From Candidatus Falkowiibacteriota bacterium (GTDB lineage: Bacteria > Patescibacteriota > Patescibacteriia > Patescibacteriales > UBA12465): a stretch of DNA of 34,982 bases. The translations under genes were made by a program, and so were the position numbers. The stretch is from assembly GCA_003554785.1 (NCBI GenBank), contig PWHG01000056.1, forward strand, positions 1-34,982, given 5' to 3'. This document shows, piece after piece, positions 16,349 to 24,514 of the stretch. The notes beneath the pieces were generated by a model. It was not told where the DNA came from and made no database searches. It saw only the letters and a program-made list of their open reading frames with translations. Each line of letters starts with the position of its first letter. The first letter of the stretch is position 1.

Positions 16349-17242
16349 TTAATAAGGCATATAATTATCCTCATCTAAAATATTAACATCGGGAATAATT
16401 AAGATTTGATTGGCTCTTTGTGTACCGGTTGGCCAAGTTATAGATAATCTGGTTTTTTCTTCACTTTTTAAATTTCTTACTGTATATTGATTGGCGCCAA
16501 TTTCACCTTGTGAACCTAATAAAATTATTTGCAGAGGGACTTCATAAAAATTAAAACTTGAATTATTAGCAACAGCAAATTCTAAATAATAATTATTATT
16601 AGCTATATTGAAATCAACATCACTTACTTGAAAACGAAATCTTTCTTTTTTATAACTTTCCCAATCGTCAATCATATGAGCATCAATTCTTCGCCATGAA
16701 ATATCTTTAATAACAAAATTAACAGCGCCCACCCCACCACTAATTTCTTCATTTAACTCCAAAACATATTTATCTTGGCCGGGTAAAATGAAACTTTCAC
16801 CGCAAGCTAGCTGTCTGTCAACTTCTTCAAAACAGTAAGTAAAGAAAGCTCGATATCTGGGATTAGGGTTTTTAATTTTAGTTAAAAAATCGTATCTACC
16901 ATCTACATAAAAAGCATCAGTAAAAGAAAAAAACAAATTATCTGGAGACATTACTTGCCTTATAAACTCAGAATCCACAGATGATTGAGACATTTCTTGC
17001 ATAATTTTTTGATCATGTTTTTGTCCATAGAGAAAATAATCAGTTAAGTGATAAGTAGAATAGGATAAGGTAGAAGCAGTAAAAACAATTAAAAAAATAA
17101 TTAATCCTTGCTTAATTTTTTTTCTGTTTTCTATAAACCATAAACCAATATTAAGCTGACGATCACTTATACCATCAACGCTTGTATATTTTCTTGTTTT
17201 TTCCTTAGTTTTTTTCTTTTCTTGTTTGTTGTTTTTAGTCAT
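16349..17242 (-). CDS. Single-pass membrane protein of unknown function, upstream of rodA
   Basis: A 297-residue protein with a Lys-rich cytoplasmic tail (1-44), one membrane segment (about 46-66, GLIIFLIVFTASTLSYSTYH) and an extracytoplasmic part. The C-terminal third (about 190-285) alternates short hydrophobic strands and turns (RFQVSDVDFNIANNNYYLEF, VPLQIILLGSQGEIGANQY), which suggests an Ig-like or FxLYD-type beta-sandwich. No catalytic motif is visible. It is the first gene of the rodA-rplY-DUF3048 unit, so a structural role in the envelope near the cell-wall machinery is plausible but unproven. Confidence 0.7.
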   Translation of the reverse strand: MTKNNKQEKKKTKEKTRKYTSVDGISDRQLNIGLWFIENRKKIKQGLIIFLIVFTASTLSYSTYHLTDYFLYGQKHDQKIMQEMSQSSVDSEFIRQVMSPDNLFFSFTDAFYVDGRYDFLTKIKNPNPRYRAFFTYCFEEVDRQLACGESFILPGQDKYVLELNEEISGGVGAVNFVIKDISWRRIDAHMIDDWESYKKERFRFQVSDVDFNIANNNYYLEFAVANNSSFNFYEVPLQIILLGSQGEIGANQYTVRNLKSEEKTRLSITWPTGTQRANQILIIPDVNILDEDNYMPY

Positions 17243-17254
17243 ATTTGTTATAAT
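17226..17254 (+). promoter_or_regulatory. Promoter of the aldolase gene
   Basis: TTGTTG (17226-17231), a 17-bp spacer and TATAAT (17249-17254) with extended TG (17246-17247). The -35 lies inside the first codons of the divergent membrane-protein gene. The leader would be about 45 nt. Confidence 0.6.
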
Positions 17255-17270
17255 TATTTATACTAATAAA

Positions 17271-17279
17271 ATAATAACA
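17271..17279 (-). promoter_or_regulatory. Possible promoter of the rodA operon
   Basis: The minus strand reads TGTTATTAT, an extended -10-like element about 29 nt before the ATG at 17242. No convincing -35 is present and the region is very A+T-rich, so this is tentative. Confidence 0.3.
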
Positions 17280-17306
17280 TATTTTTTAAAAAATTAAAAT
17301 AAAAAT

Positions 17307-18215
17307 ATGAATAAATACATTCCTTTAAGTGTTAAAAAAGACAAACGGAAAGAATATCTAAAAAACTTAAAACTTTCAACTCTAAACACCGGTAAACTTT
17401 TTATTTTAGCTGGTGACCAAAAAATTGAACATCTAAATGATGATTTCTATGGAAAAAATATTTCCTCTGATGATGCCTACCCCGCTCATTTATTTAACAT
17501 TGCCTCAGAGGTAAAAGGAGCAGTTTTAGCCACTCAACTGGGATTAATTTCTCAATATGGTAGAGATTATTCAGAAGTTCCCTATATAGTAAAAATAAAT
17601 AGCAAAACCAATTTAGATAAAAATAAAAGTGATTCACTCTCAAGGGCTTTTTATGATATAGAACAAATTATAGAATTTAAAAAATCAAGCAAATTAAATA
17701 TAGTTGGTATTGGCTACACTATCTATTTAGGATCAAAAAATGAACACATCATGTTAAGAGAGGCTGCTCAACTAATCTACAAAGCTCATCAAGAGGGTTT
17801 AATTGCAGTAATTTGGGCCTATACTAGAAATTCTTCAATCAAAAATGAAAGTGATATACATTTAGTTGCCGGCGCTGCTGGAGTAGCTGCTTGTTTAGGA
17901 GCTGATTTTGTAAAATTAAACTACCCCTATAACGCAAAAAACCAAGAAAAAGCTGGTAAAAACTTTCAACAAGTAATTAAAGCAGCTGGAAAAACAAAAG
18001 TTTTATGTGTTGGCGGTAAACAAAAAGATCCATTAGACTATTTAAGTTTTGTAGATAAACAAATAAATATTTCCGGCACAAATGGAGTGGCTGTCGGTAG
18101 AAATATTCATCAGAGATCTCTAAAACAAGCAGTTTCTTTTTCTAAGGCGATCTCATATCTTTTGCATTTTAATTTTAGTTTAAAGAAGGCCGAGAAAATA
18201 TTGAAGAAAAAATAA
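17307..18215 (+). CDS. Class I fructose-bisphosphate aldolase, archaeal (DhnA) type
   Basis: A TIM-barrel aldolase of 302 residues in the DhnA/FbaB family (COG1830), which cleaves or forms fructose 1,6-bisphosphate through a lysine Schiff base. The likely Schiff-base lysine is K203 in GADFVKLNYP. LFILAGDQKIEH (near 31-42) corresponds to the DHGxEHG motif after strand 1, and the phosphate-binding end is VLCVGGKQKDPL with NGVAVGRNI near the C terminus. Related DhnA proteins include other aldolases and LsrF-like thiolases, so the substrate is inferred. It is a single gene with its own promoter and terminator, and the only central-metabolism gene in the window. Confidence 0.82.
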   Translation: MNKYIPLSVKKDKRKEYLKNLKLSTLNTGKLFILAGDQKIEHLNDDFYGKNISSDDAYPAHLFNIASEVKGAVLATQLGLISQYGRDYSEVPYIVKINSKTNLDKNKSDSLSRAFYDIEQIIEFKKSSKLNIVGIGYTIYLGSKNEHIMLREAAQLIYKAHQEGLIAVIWAYTRNSSIKNESDIHLVAGAAGVAACLGADFVKLNYPYNAKNQEKAGKNFQQVIKAAGKTKVLCVGGKQKDPLDYLSFVDKQINISGTNGVAVGRNIHQRSLKQAVSFSKAISYLLHFNFSLKKAEKILKKK

Positions 18216-18233
18216 AAATATATTATTTCAATC

Positions 18234-18262
18234 AAAAAAAGAGCTTAAAAAAGCTCTTTTTT
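18234..18262. terminator. Bidirectional terminator between convergent genes
   Basis: AAAAGAGCTT (18237-18246) pairs with AAGCTCTTTT (18251-18260) around AAAA. A T-run follows on both strands, serving the aldolase gene (plus) and the 486-residue protein gene (minus). Confidence 0.85.
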
Positions 18263-18283
18263 GTTATTCTATTTAAAATTTAA

Positions 18284-19744
18284 TTAATCAGCAATTATAA
18301 TTTCAACACGATCAGAAAGGTGCGGTGACCTTTTTAAAAAGTTTGGAGTAAACTTCAATTGATAATCTTCAATTTCATTAAAAGTATTTAAATATTGCTT
18401 TATTTGCTCTTCACTTAAATTTGTTAATTGATTTTTATTAACAAAATTTTGCTTTTCCTTTACCCTAGCTGAACCCTTAAAACTAGCAGTAATTTCGGCA
18501 GTACCATCTTCTAAATTATAATCATCTAATGTATAGCTGATATTTTCTGAACCAAAAGATACAATTTCTTTTTCTTGCGGTAAACTAAAAGCTAGCTTGG
18601 CTTCAAGTAAATTTTGAGCTTTTTCTTTGGAAAAGCGAACAATAACTGCTTGATTTTCTGCCCTAACTCTAAACTCTTCTTTTTCATCACCAAGTTCAGC
18701 ATCAATAGTTAATAAACTTTTATCTTCATCAATGCTATAGACAATTTCATCACCGGGTCTAATTTGCCAGTCAATTTCTTGTTCAAGTTTATTTTTCAAA
18801 GCTTCTCGAATATCATTAATGGCTAAATCAAGATCACCTTGTCGAACATAATGATTAAGCTGACTTTTATATTGAAAAGGTTCAGGATTTTCTGCATAAA
18901 TTTGATCTTGAAGTCCTGCCCACAATCCCGGAATAGTCATGGTGGTTGGCTCAATTGCCATATCGGCGCTAACAGTATCAGCATAAGCTTCTACTCTAAT
19001 TGAACCACCCGCCGGCACTGTCACTCCTTCACTAATTCGAAAAAGTTTTTGATCAGGAGTAAGTAGCCTGGTAGTTTCCACTAGGGGTTGATTGCGACTA
19101 TAATCATTATAAATTACCACTTCACCAACCACTTCTTCCCCTATTTTTTCCTCACCACCACTTTGATATGTTTTATCGCTTTCAAGACTACTTTGCATAA
19201 CTTCACCAGGAACTATTCTTTCCGCAGATAAAGAAGTTTGAGCTTCTTGACTAGAAACTACAGCAAATTGAACGGAATCAGAAACTACTTCGGCTGCAGG
19301 AGTAATTGCAACAGTTAATTTTGTAGCAGTAAAATATGCAACTATTAAAACAAACACTAAAATTAAAACAAAAAAACGTAAAGCTAAACGTCGATACAGC
19401 TTAATAGATTTTTGTTTTTGATTGGAATTTTTTTGACCTAAATTTTTTTGTTTTTCTTTGATTTCAGAAACGAGCTCAGAATAATATTTCTTTTGCGAGT
19501 CAAAATTTTCAATATCTACTTCATCTACCTCATCTTTTTTTACCTCATGACTTTTATCATCGTAGTCATCTGAAATTACATCAACTGTTACAGCTTTAGC
19601 TGGCTTTTTTTTACTAGTAGTAGTTTTTTTAGCACTAGTCTTTTTCTTGGGACCGGGTTTTTTTCTGGTAGTTTTTTTAGTAGTAGTTATTTTGTTTTTA
19701 TCTTCGCTGGCTGTTTTAGCCTTCGGGGTTTTTTTAGGGGACAT
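18284..19744 (-). CDS. Large membrane protein with histone-H1-like N-terminal tail
   Basis: A 486-residue protein. Residues 1-52 are a Lys/Thr/Pro/Ala-rich tail (TTKKTTRKKPGPKKKTSAKK) like those of histone H1-type proteins. An acidic stretch and a coiled region follow, then a single membrane segment (about 122-141, LRFFVLILVFVLIVAYFTAT). The rest is extracytoplasmic with beta-rich domains, including GEVVIYNDYSRNQPLVETTR and FRISEGVTVPAGGSIRVEAY. I associate this block with a CPR family often labelled baseplate J-like; that name is from memory and the homology is not shown here. The function is unknown. The N-terminal tail could bind DNA or acidic partners beneath the membrane. It has its own promoter and leader. 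Confidence 0.65.
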   Translation of the reverse strand: MSPKKTPKAKTASEDKNKITTTKKTTRKKPGPKKKTSAKKTTTSKKKPAKAVTVDVISDDYDDKSHEVKKDEVDEVDIENFDSQKKYYSELVSEIKEKQKNLGQKNSNQKQKSIKLYRRLALRFFVLILVFVLIVAYFTATKLTVAITPAAEVVSDSVQFAVVSSQEAQTSLSAERIVPGEVMQSSLESDKTYQSGGEEKIGEEVVGEVVIYNDYSRNQPLVETTRLLTPDQKLFRISEGVTVPAGGSIRVEAYADTVSADMAIEPTTMTIPGLWAGLQDQIYAENPEPFQYKSQLNHYVRQGDLDLAINDIREALKNKLEQEIDWQIRPGDEIVYSIDEDKSLLTIDAELGDEKEEFRVRAENQAVIVRFSKEKAQNLLEAKLAFSLPQEKEIVSFGSENISYTLDDYNLEDGTAEITASFKGSARVKEKQNFVNKNQLTNLSEEQIKQYLNTFNEIEDYQLKFTPNFLKRSPHLSDRVEIIIAD

Positions 19745-19818
19745 AAATATAGATTTAGATTCTTTAAAACCTCTCCTCCTGAGAAAGAGGATAAAACAAA
19801 TAATTATTTTATATATAA

Positions 19819-19846
19819 ATTATAGCAAATTTTTAATTTACTTCAA
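19819..19846 (-). promoter_or_regulatory. Promoter and leader of the H1-tail membrane protein gene
   Basis: On the minus strand, TTGAAG (19846-19841), a 16-bp spacer and TATAAT (19824-19819) with extended TG (TGCTATAAT). The leader of about 70 nt contains a short CCTCT/AGAGG hairpin holding AGGAGG (19780-19775), 30 nt from the ATG, too far for normal Shine-Dalgarno use. Confidence 0.55.
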
Positions 19847-19853
19847 AATCTTT

Positions 19854-22800
19854 TTATTCATCAAACAGCACAATTAAATCTTGTGAAAACTTTTCCTGTA
19901 AATTTTTAATCAATTCATTGGAGTTTTTTGTTTTTAAATCTGTTTTAAGTACCTTAGCTTTTCCATTAATAGTTAATTTAAAATATACCGGATCATCTCC
20001 GCTGTAATTAGCTAAGGTATTTTTTAAATCCGCAAGCTGATCTTCATTTAATTGATTTTTAATTACAATCTTTAATGGTTTTGTATTTATATTTTCAGTT
20101 TTCATTTTTTTAACTTGATTATTTTTTGGTTTTTCTTGTTTTTCTTTTTTCTCTTTATGTTTATACCTCCTTATTCCATTAGGATTGTTTTGTCGCCAAT
20201 CGTAAAGTTTTTTCTTAAATTTTTCAATTGAGTCATTGGCAAAATCTGGCACAATCACTTCAGCAAAATTGCTTAAAAGTTTTAAATCATCGTCTTTTTG
20301 TGAAATTGACCCTGCTATCAATAAAATATTTCCTTCTTGAAAAATATCAGGGTTTTCTTTTAAAAGATTTGGGAATACTAAAATTTCTAAACTAGCTGTT
20401 GGATCTTCAATTTTGGCAAAGATCATTGATTCACTGGAGCGGGTAATAATTTTTTTTATTGTAGTAATAACCCCTGAGACAATAACCAAGTCTTTAGTAT
20501 TAACTGTTAGTGATTTTATAGGCGAAACAAAGGAATTTAAATTTTCTTTAAACATCTCCAATGGGTGGCTAGTAACAAAGAGGCCAAGTAATTCCCTTTC
20601 CCAATTAACCATATCCAGGTCCTTTACTTTTTCACCATCAAGCAGTTGTGGTTTGGAAAAACTACTTAAATCTGGTTTATCTGCAAATAGTGAAACTTGT
20701 TTGCTATCTATATTTTTAGATATTTGTTTATTAAATTCCAATAATTTTTCTAAATTATTTAAAAAATAACCCCTGTCGCCAAAATTATCAAAGGCGCCAC
20801 ATTTAATTAAACTCTCAAGAGATTTTTTGTTTAAATCTTTGTCAGTTACCCGGGTTAGAAAATCAAAAATATCTTGATAATATCCATTAGCTTTTCTTTC
20901 TTCAATAATTACCTCAACCACATGTTCACCGACATTTTTAATGGCATTTAAACCAAATCTAATAGTATCTAGTTTCACATTTTCTCCCACCGCTTTATTT
21001 TCTTTAGTTTTTTCAGTGATTACAGTAAAAGTATCAAATGACTCATTAATATCAGGGGGTAATATATTAAAGCCCATTTTTTTACACTCCTCAATTTCAA
21101 TCGCTACTCTATCACTATCTTGTTGATCAGCAGTTAAAAGAGCGGCCATAAATTCAACCGGCCAATGAGCTTTAAGGTAAGCTGTTTGATAGCCAATTAA
21201 GGCATAGCAAGCAGCGTGAGAGCGATTAAAGCCATAATCAGCAAAGGGTTCAATAAATGAGAAGATTTTCTCAGCCAAATCCTTATAAATTCCATTTTTT
21301 ACACAACCATCAATAAACTTTTGTTTTTGCTCGGCTAACAAATGAGCAATTTTTTTACCCATCGCTTTTCGCAAAATATCAGCTTGAGCCATAGAAAAGC
21401 CCGCTAAATCACGAGCGATTTGCATAACTTGTTCTTGATAAATGGCTACGCCATAGGTTTTTTCTAAAATATTTTCAAGTTTGGGATGTAGGTAGGAAAC
21501 TTTTTTTCTTTTGTGTTTGCCAGCAATATAGTCAGGAATCCATTCCATTGGACCTGGACGATAAAGAGCCACCATGGCAATAATATCCTCAAATTCAGAT
21601 GGTTTTAGTTCTCGCAAATACCTTTTCATACCTGAGCTTTCAAATTGAAAAACTCCAGTAGTGTTTCCCTTTTGAAATAATTGATAGGCTTTTTTATCAT
21701 TTAAAGGAATTTTTTCAATATCAATTAAAGTCCCCCGAGTTTTTTTAATAATCTTTATTGCTGCCTCAATAATACTTAAGTTCTTTAAACCTAAAAAATC
21801 CATTTTAAGTAAACCTAAGTCTTCAACTGGATGCAGTGAATATTGTGAAATAATACTTTTATCCGATGACGAAGCATATTGAATTGGGACATACTCAGTT
21901 AGTGGCTCTGGAGTAATCAAAACTCCGCAAGCATGGGTTGAGGCATGTCTAGAAACACCTTCTAATTTTTTAGCATAATCAATTATTTTTTTAGCTTGCT
22001 GTTCATTTTGATATATTTCTTTAACTTCTGGCACAGTTTCTAAAGCTTTAGTAAGAGTGGTAAACATTGGAATCATTTTTGATAATCTATCACAATACTC
22101 ATACGGAGCTCCCAGAACTCTGCCAACATCACGAACTGCTGCTCGAGCGGCCATAGTTCCAAAGGTGATAATCTGAGCTACATGATCTTTTCCATATATA
22201 TCCTCAACATATCTAATTACCTCATCGCGACGAATATCGGCAAAATCAAGATCAATATCAGGCATAGATACTCGATCTGGATTTAGAAATCTTTCAAACA
22301 ATAATTCATACTTTAGAGGGTCCAAATTAGTTATACCAGTTAAATAACAAACCAGTGATCCAGCCGCACTACCTCTACCGGGGCCAACTACAATTTTTTG
22401 ATCTCTTGCCCAAGAGACAAAATCTGCCACAATTAGAAAGTAAGCGGGCCAACCCATTTTAGAGATTACTGATAATTCATAATCTAATCTTTCAAAGATT
22501 TCTTCTTTTGTTATTCCATTTAATTTTTTTTCATCCTTTATACTCCACTGATCATTTATTTTTTTTAAACCATAGTGTTTTTCTAAGCCTTTTTCGCATA
22601 GAAATCGTAAATATGTATTTCCGTCATAGCCTTCAGGAACGGAGAAATGAGGTAATTTAGTTTTGCCCAATTCTAATTCTAAATTACATAGATCAGCAAT
22701 TTTTTGAGTATTGGCAATTGCTTCCGGGATATGGGAAAAAGCTTCTTTCATTTCACTACTTGGTCGAAGTGAGTAGTCACCTAAATCTTTCATTTTCATA

Positions 22801-23504
22801 CGATCAACATCTTCAAGCTTTTTTTTGTTCTGCAGACATAGCAAAATGTCTTGAGCTTCATCATCTTCTTTTCTTAGATAATGAACATCATTGGTAGCAA
22901 CTATATCTACATTTAAGCTCTTTGAAAATTCAATCATTTTTTGATTAACCTTCTGCTGACCATCAAGTTCTGGATGATCCATTATTTCTAAATAGAAATT
23001 ATCTTTTCCAAAAAGTTTTTGATAATCTAGTATTCTTTCTTTAGCTTTTTCATGTTTATCAGCTAAAATTAACTGCGAAATTTCTCCACCTAAACAGGCA
23101 GTTAATGCAATTAGTCCTTCGTGATATTTTTCAAGCAGCTGCCAGTCAATTCTTGGTTTATAGTAAAAGCCTTCAATGTGAGCCAGAGAAATTAATTTTA
23201 ATAAATTTTTATAGCCTTGATGATTTTTAACTAGTAATACTAAATGATAATTAGCCGCATCATATTTAGTATTTTTATCAAATCGTGACTCAGGCGCTAA
23301 ATAGGTCTCAACCCCAATAATTGGCTTTATATCAGCTTTTTTGCATTTTTGATAAAACTCAATGGCTCCATACAAAGATCCATGGTCTGTTAAAGCGGCT
23401 GCATTTACTTCTTCTTTTTTACTAAATTCAATTAATTCATCAAATTTAAGAAGTCCATCAAGAAGCGAATAGTGACTATGATTGTGTAGGTGAATAAAGC
23501 TCAT
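19854..23504 (-). CDS. dnaE: DNA polymerase III alpha subunit
   Basis: The replicative polymerase subunit, 1216 residues. An N-terminal PHP domain (HLHNHSHYSLLDG at 5-17) precedes the Pol III palm. The catalytic acidic residues lie in PDIDLDF (D416 and D418), with a third likely in LLKMDFLGLK. Then come the fingers, an HhH region (IRFGLNAIKNVGEHVVEVII) and an OB fold (VIVSGVITTIKKIITRSSESMIFAKIED). QVSLF (936-940) sits where DnaE proteins carry the internal beta-clamp-binding motif. A Lys-rich linker (about 1115-1135) leads to a short C-terminal domain. Length and order are those of a DnaE1-type enzyme. It has its own promoter, which contains a 12-bp palindrome. Confidence 0.96.
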   Translation of the reverse strand: MSFIHLHNHSHYSLLDGLLKFDELIEFSKKEEVNAAALTDHGSLYGAIEFYQKCKKADIKPIIGVETYLAPESRFDKNTKYDAANYHLVLLVKNHQGYKNLLKLISLAHIEGFYYKPRIDWQLLEKYHEGLIALTACLGGEISQLILADKHEKAKERILDYQKLFGKDNFYLEIMDHPELDGQQKVNQKMIEFSKSLNVDIVATNDVHYLRKEDDEAQDILLCLQNKKKLEDVDRMKMKDLGDYSLRPSSEMKEAFSHIPEAIANTQKIADLCNLELELGKTKLPHFSVPEGYDGNTYLRFLCEKGLEKHYGLKKINDQWSIKDEKKLNGITKEEIFERLDYELSVISKMGWPAYFLIVADFVSWARDQKIVVGPGRGSAAGSLVCYLTGITNLDPLKYELLFERFLNPDRVSMPDIDLDFADIRRDEVIRYVEDIYGKDHVAQIITFGTMAARAAVRDVGRVLGAPYEYCDRLSKMIPMFTTLTKALETVPEVKEIYQNEQQAKKIIDYAKKLEGVSRHASTHACGVLITPEPLTEYVPIQYASSSDKSIISQYSLHPVEDLGLLKMDFLGLKNLSIIEAAIKIIKKTRGTLIDIEKIPLNDKKAYQLFQKGNTTGVFQFESSGMKRYLRELKPSEFEDIIAMVALYRPGPMEWIPDYIAGKHKRKKVSYLHPKLENILEKTYGVAIYQEQVMQIARDLAGFSMAQADILRKAMGKKIAHLLAEQKQKFIDGCVKNGIYKDLAEKIFSFIEPFADYGFNRSHAACYALIGYQTAYLKAHWPVEFMAALLTADQQDSDRVAIEIEECKKMGFNILPPDINESFDTFTVITEKTKENKAVGENVKLDTIRFGLNAIKNVGEHVVEVIIEERKANGYYQDIFDFLTRVTDKDLNKKSLESLIKCGAFDNFGDRGYFLNNLEKLLEFNKQISKNIDSKQVSLFADKPDLSSFSKPQLLDGEKVKDLDMVNWERELLGLFVTSHPLEMFKENLNSFVSPIKSLTVNTKDLVIVSGVITTIKKIITRSSESMIFAKIEDPTASLEILVFPNLLKENPDIFQEGNILLIAGSISQKDDDLKLLSNFAEVIVPDFANDSIEKFKKKLYDWRQNNPNGIRRYKHKEKKEKQEKPKNNQVKKMKTENINTKPLKIVIKNQLNEDQLADLKNTLANYSGDDPVYFKLTINGKAKVLKTDLKTKNSNELIKNLQEKFSQDLIVLFDE

Positions 23505-23538
23505 TATAGTAATAATTAATTTAGAAATCCTTTATCAT

Positions 23539-23567
23539 ATTTTAATACATGCAAGCTAGCTTGGCAA
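23539..23567 (-). promoter_or_regulatory. dnaE promoter with a palindrome in the spacer
   Basis: On the minus strand, TTGCCA (23567-23562), a 17-bp spacer and TAAAAT (23544-23539), 35 nt before the dnaE ATG. A perfect 12-bp palindrome, CAAGCTAGCTTG (23552-23563), fills the upstream half of the spacer and touches the -35, the position of a typical operator. Confidence 0.5.
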
Positions 23568-23576
23568 ACTGCAAAT

Positions 23577-23610
23577 AAAAAAGCCTTACATTTTTAAATT
23601 TATGTAAGGC
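23577..23610 (-). terminator. Terminator of the SurA-N-like gene
   Basis: GCCTTACAT (23610-23602 on the minus strand) pairs with ATGTAAGGC (23591-23583) around a 10-nt loop and runs into six T residues. It isolates dnaE from the gene upstream. Confidence 0.85.
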
Positions 23611-23633
23611 AATTTTTTAATATTCTCTAAATT

Positions 23634-24449
23634 TTATTCTAATTCTTCTAAATCAATGTCTAAATCTTCAGGATCAATCATTTGCGTCTCAGGAGAGCTC
23701 ATTTCTGTCTCAACTTCCTCTAAATTTGTCTCAATTACTGCATCTTTTTGCAGTTCATCAAGTTGAGCCATTATAATTGGCGTTATCTTTTCTTGAGTTA
23801 ATCTTTCTCTTATTTCACCCTCTACTTCTTCAAAACTGGGTATATCTTCAGATGGAAGTTCTTCATCTTCTCCTAACTCTTCAGTTTGAGCTAAAAACTG
23901 ATCATAGGATTCTTGAACCTCTTCTTCACTAACATCAACATCTGAGCTAAGCTCTTCAAAATATTTTTCTAACTTTATATCAAACATTAATAATTCATCT
24001 ATTTCTTCTCGACTATCAATTCCATCGCTTTCTAATTGATTGAAAAACTCTTCTTCACTAACTCCTGACATAGTTATTGCTTGCTGCAGGTGACTATCTA
24101 GTTCTTGAGAGCTAACTTCAATATCTGCTTGCTCTAAATATTCCATCAATAGTGCTTGTTGAATTAAGTTTTGAGTAGCCATTTCCTTTAATTGTTCATC
24201 AGGTAAATCCATACCCTGCATCATATACTCCTGACTAACTTGATTTAAGGCTCGATCATAATCATCAAAACTAAACTCTTTTTCATTTACTTTTAAGGCA
24301 ATATCACCTTCAGTTTCAATAGTCTCTTCACCATTGAAAACAAAAAAGTATATTCCAAATATGAAAAGTAGTGCTATTACCACCCAAAAAAATGGATTTT
24401 GGAGGGTTTTTTTAATACCACTAGTCTTTGATTTTTTTTCTTCTGACAT
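23634..24449 (-). CDS. Membrane-anchored SurA N-terminal-domain protein
   Basis: A 271-residue protein with a short basic cytoplasmic end, a membrane anchor (about 20-38, FFWVVIALLFIFGIYFFVF) and an extracytoplasmic chaperone-like domain. VNEKEFSFDDYDRALNQVSQEY and LIQQALLMEYLEQADIEVS match the SurA_N/PrsA-type foldase arm. There is no parvulin (PPIase) domain, so it would hold rather than isomerise clients. The C terminus is strikingly acidic (LEEVETEMSSPETQMIDPED). The gene ends at a strong terminator. The 65 nt upstream contain a weak TTTAAA/TATATT promoter-like pair. The likely role is folding of secreted proteins. Confidence 0.7.
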   Translation of the reverse strand: MSEEKKSKTSGIKKTLQNPFFWVVIALLFIFGIYFFVFNGEETIETEGDIALKVNEKEFSFDDYDRALNQVSQEYMMQGMDLPDEQLKEMATQNLIQQALLMEYLEQADIEVSSQELDSHLQQAITMSGVSEEEFFNQLESDGIDSREEIDELLMFDIKLEKYFEELSSDVDVSEEEVQESYDQFLAQTEELGEDEELPSEDIPSFEEVEGEIRERLTQEKITPIIMAQLDELQKDAVIETNLEEVETEMSSPETQMIDPEDLDIDLEELE

Positions 24450-24514
24450 AATTTTTTTATTAATTATTTTTAATATACCTTAATACTAACATATTTTAAA
24501 TTTTTGTAAAATAA

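Noticed and set aside
20413-21126. Plus-strand ORFs inside dnaE
   Set aside because: They are out-of-frame shadows of the well-supported dnaE gene. Similar shadows at 650-865, 5592-5849, 6369-6743, 19647-19877, 29345-29530, 30039-30293, 30668-30865 and 32854-33081 were dropped for the same reason.
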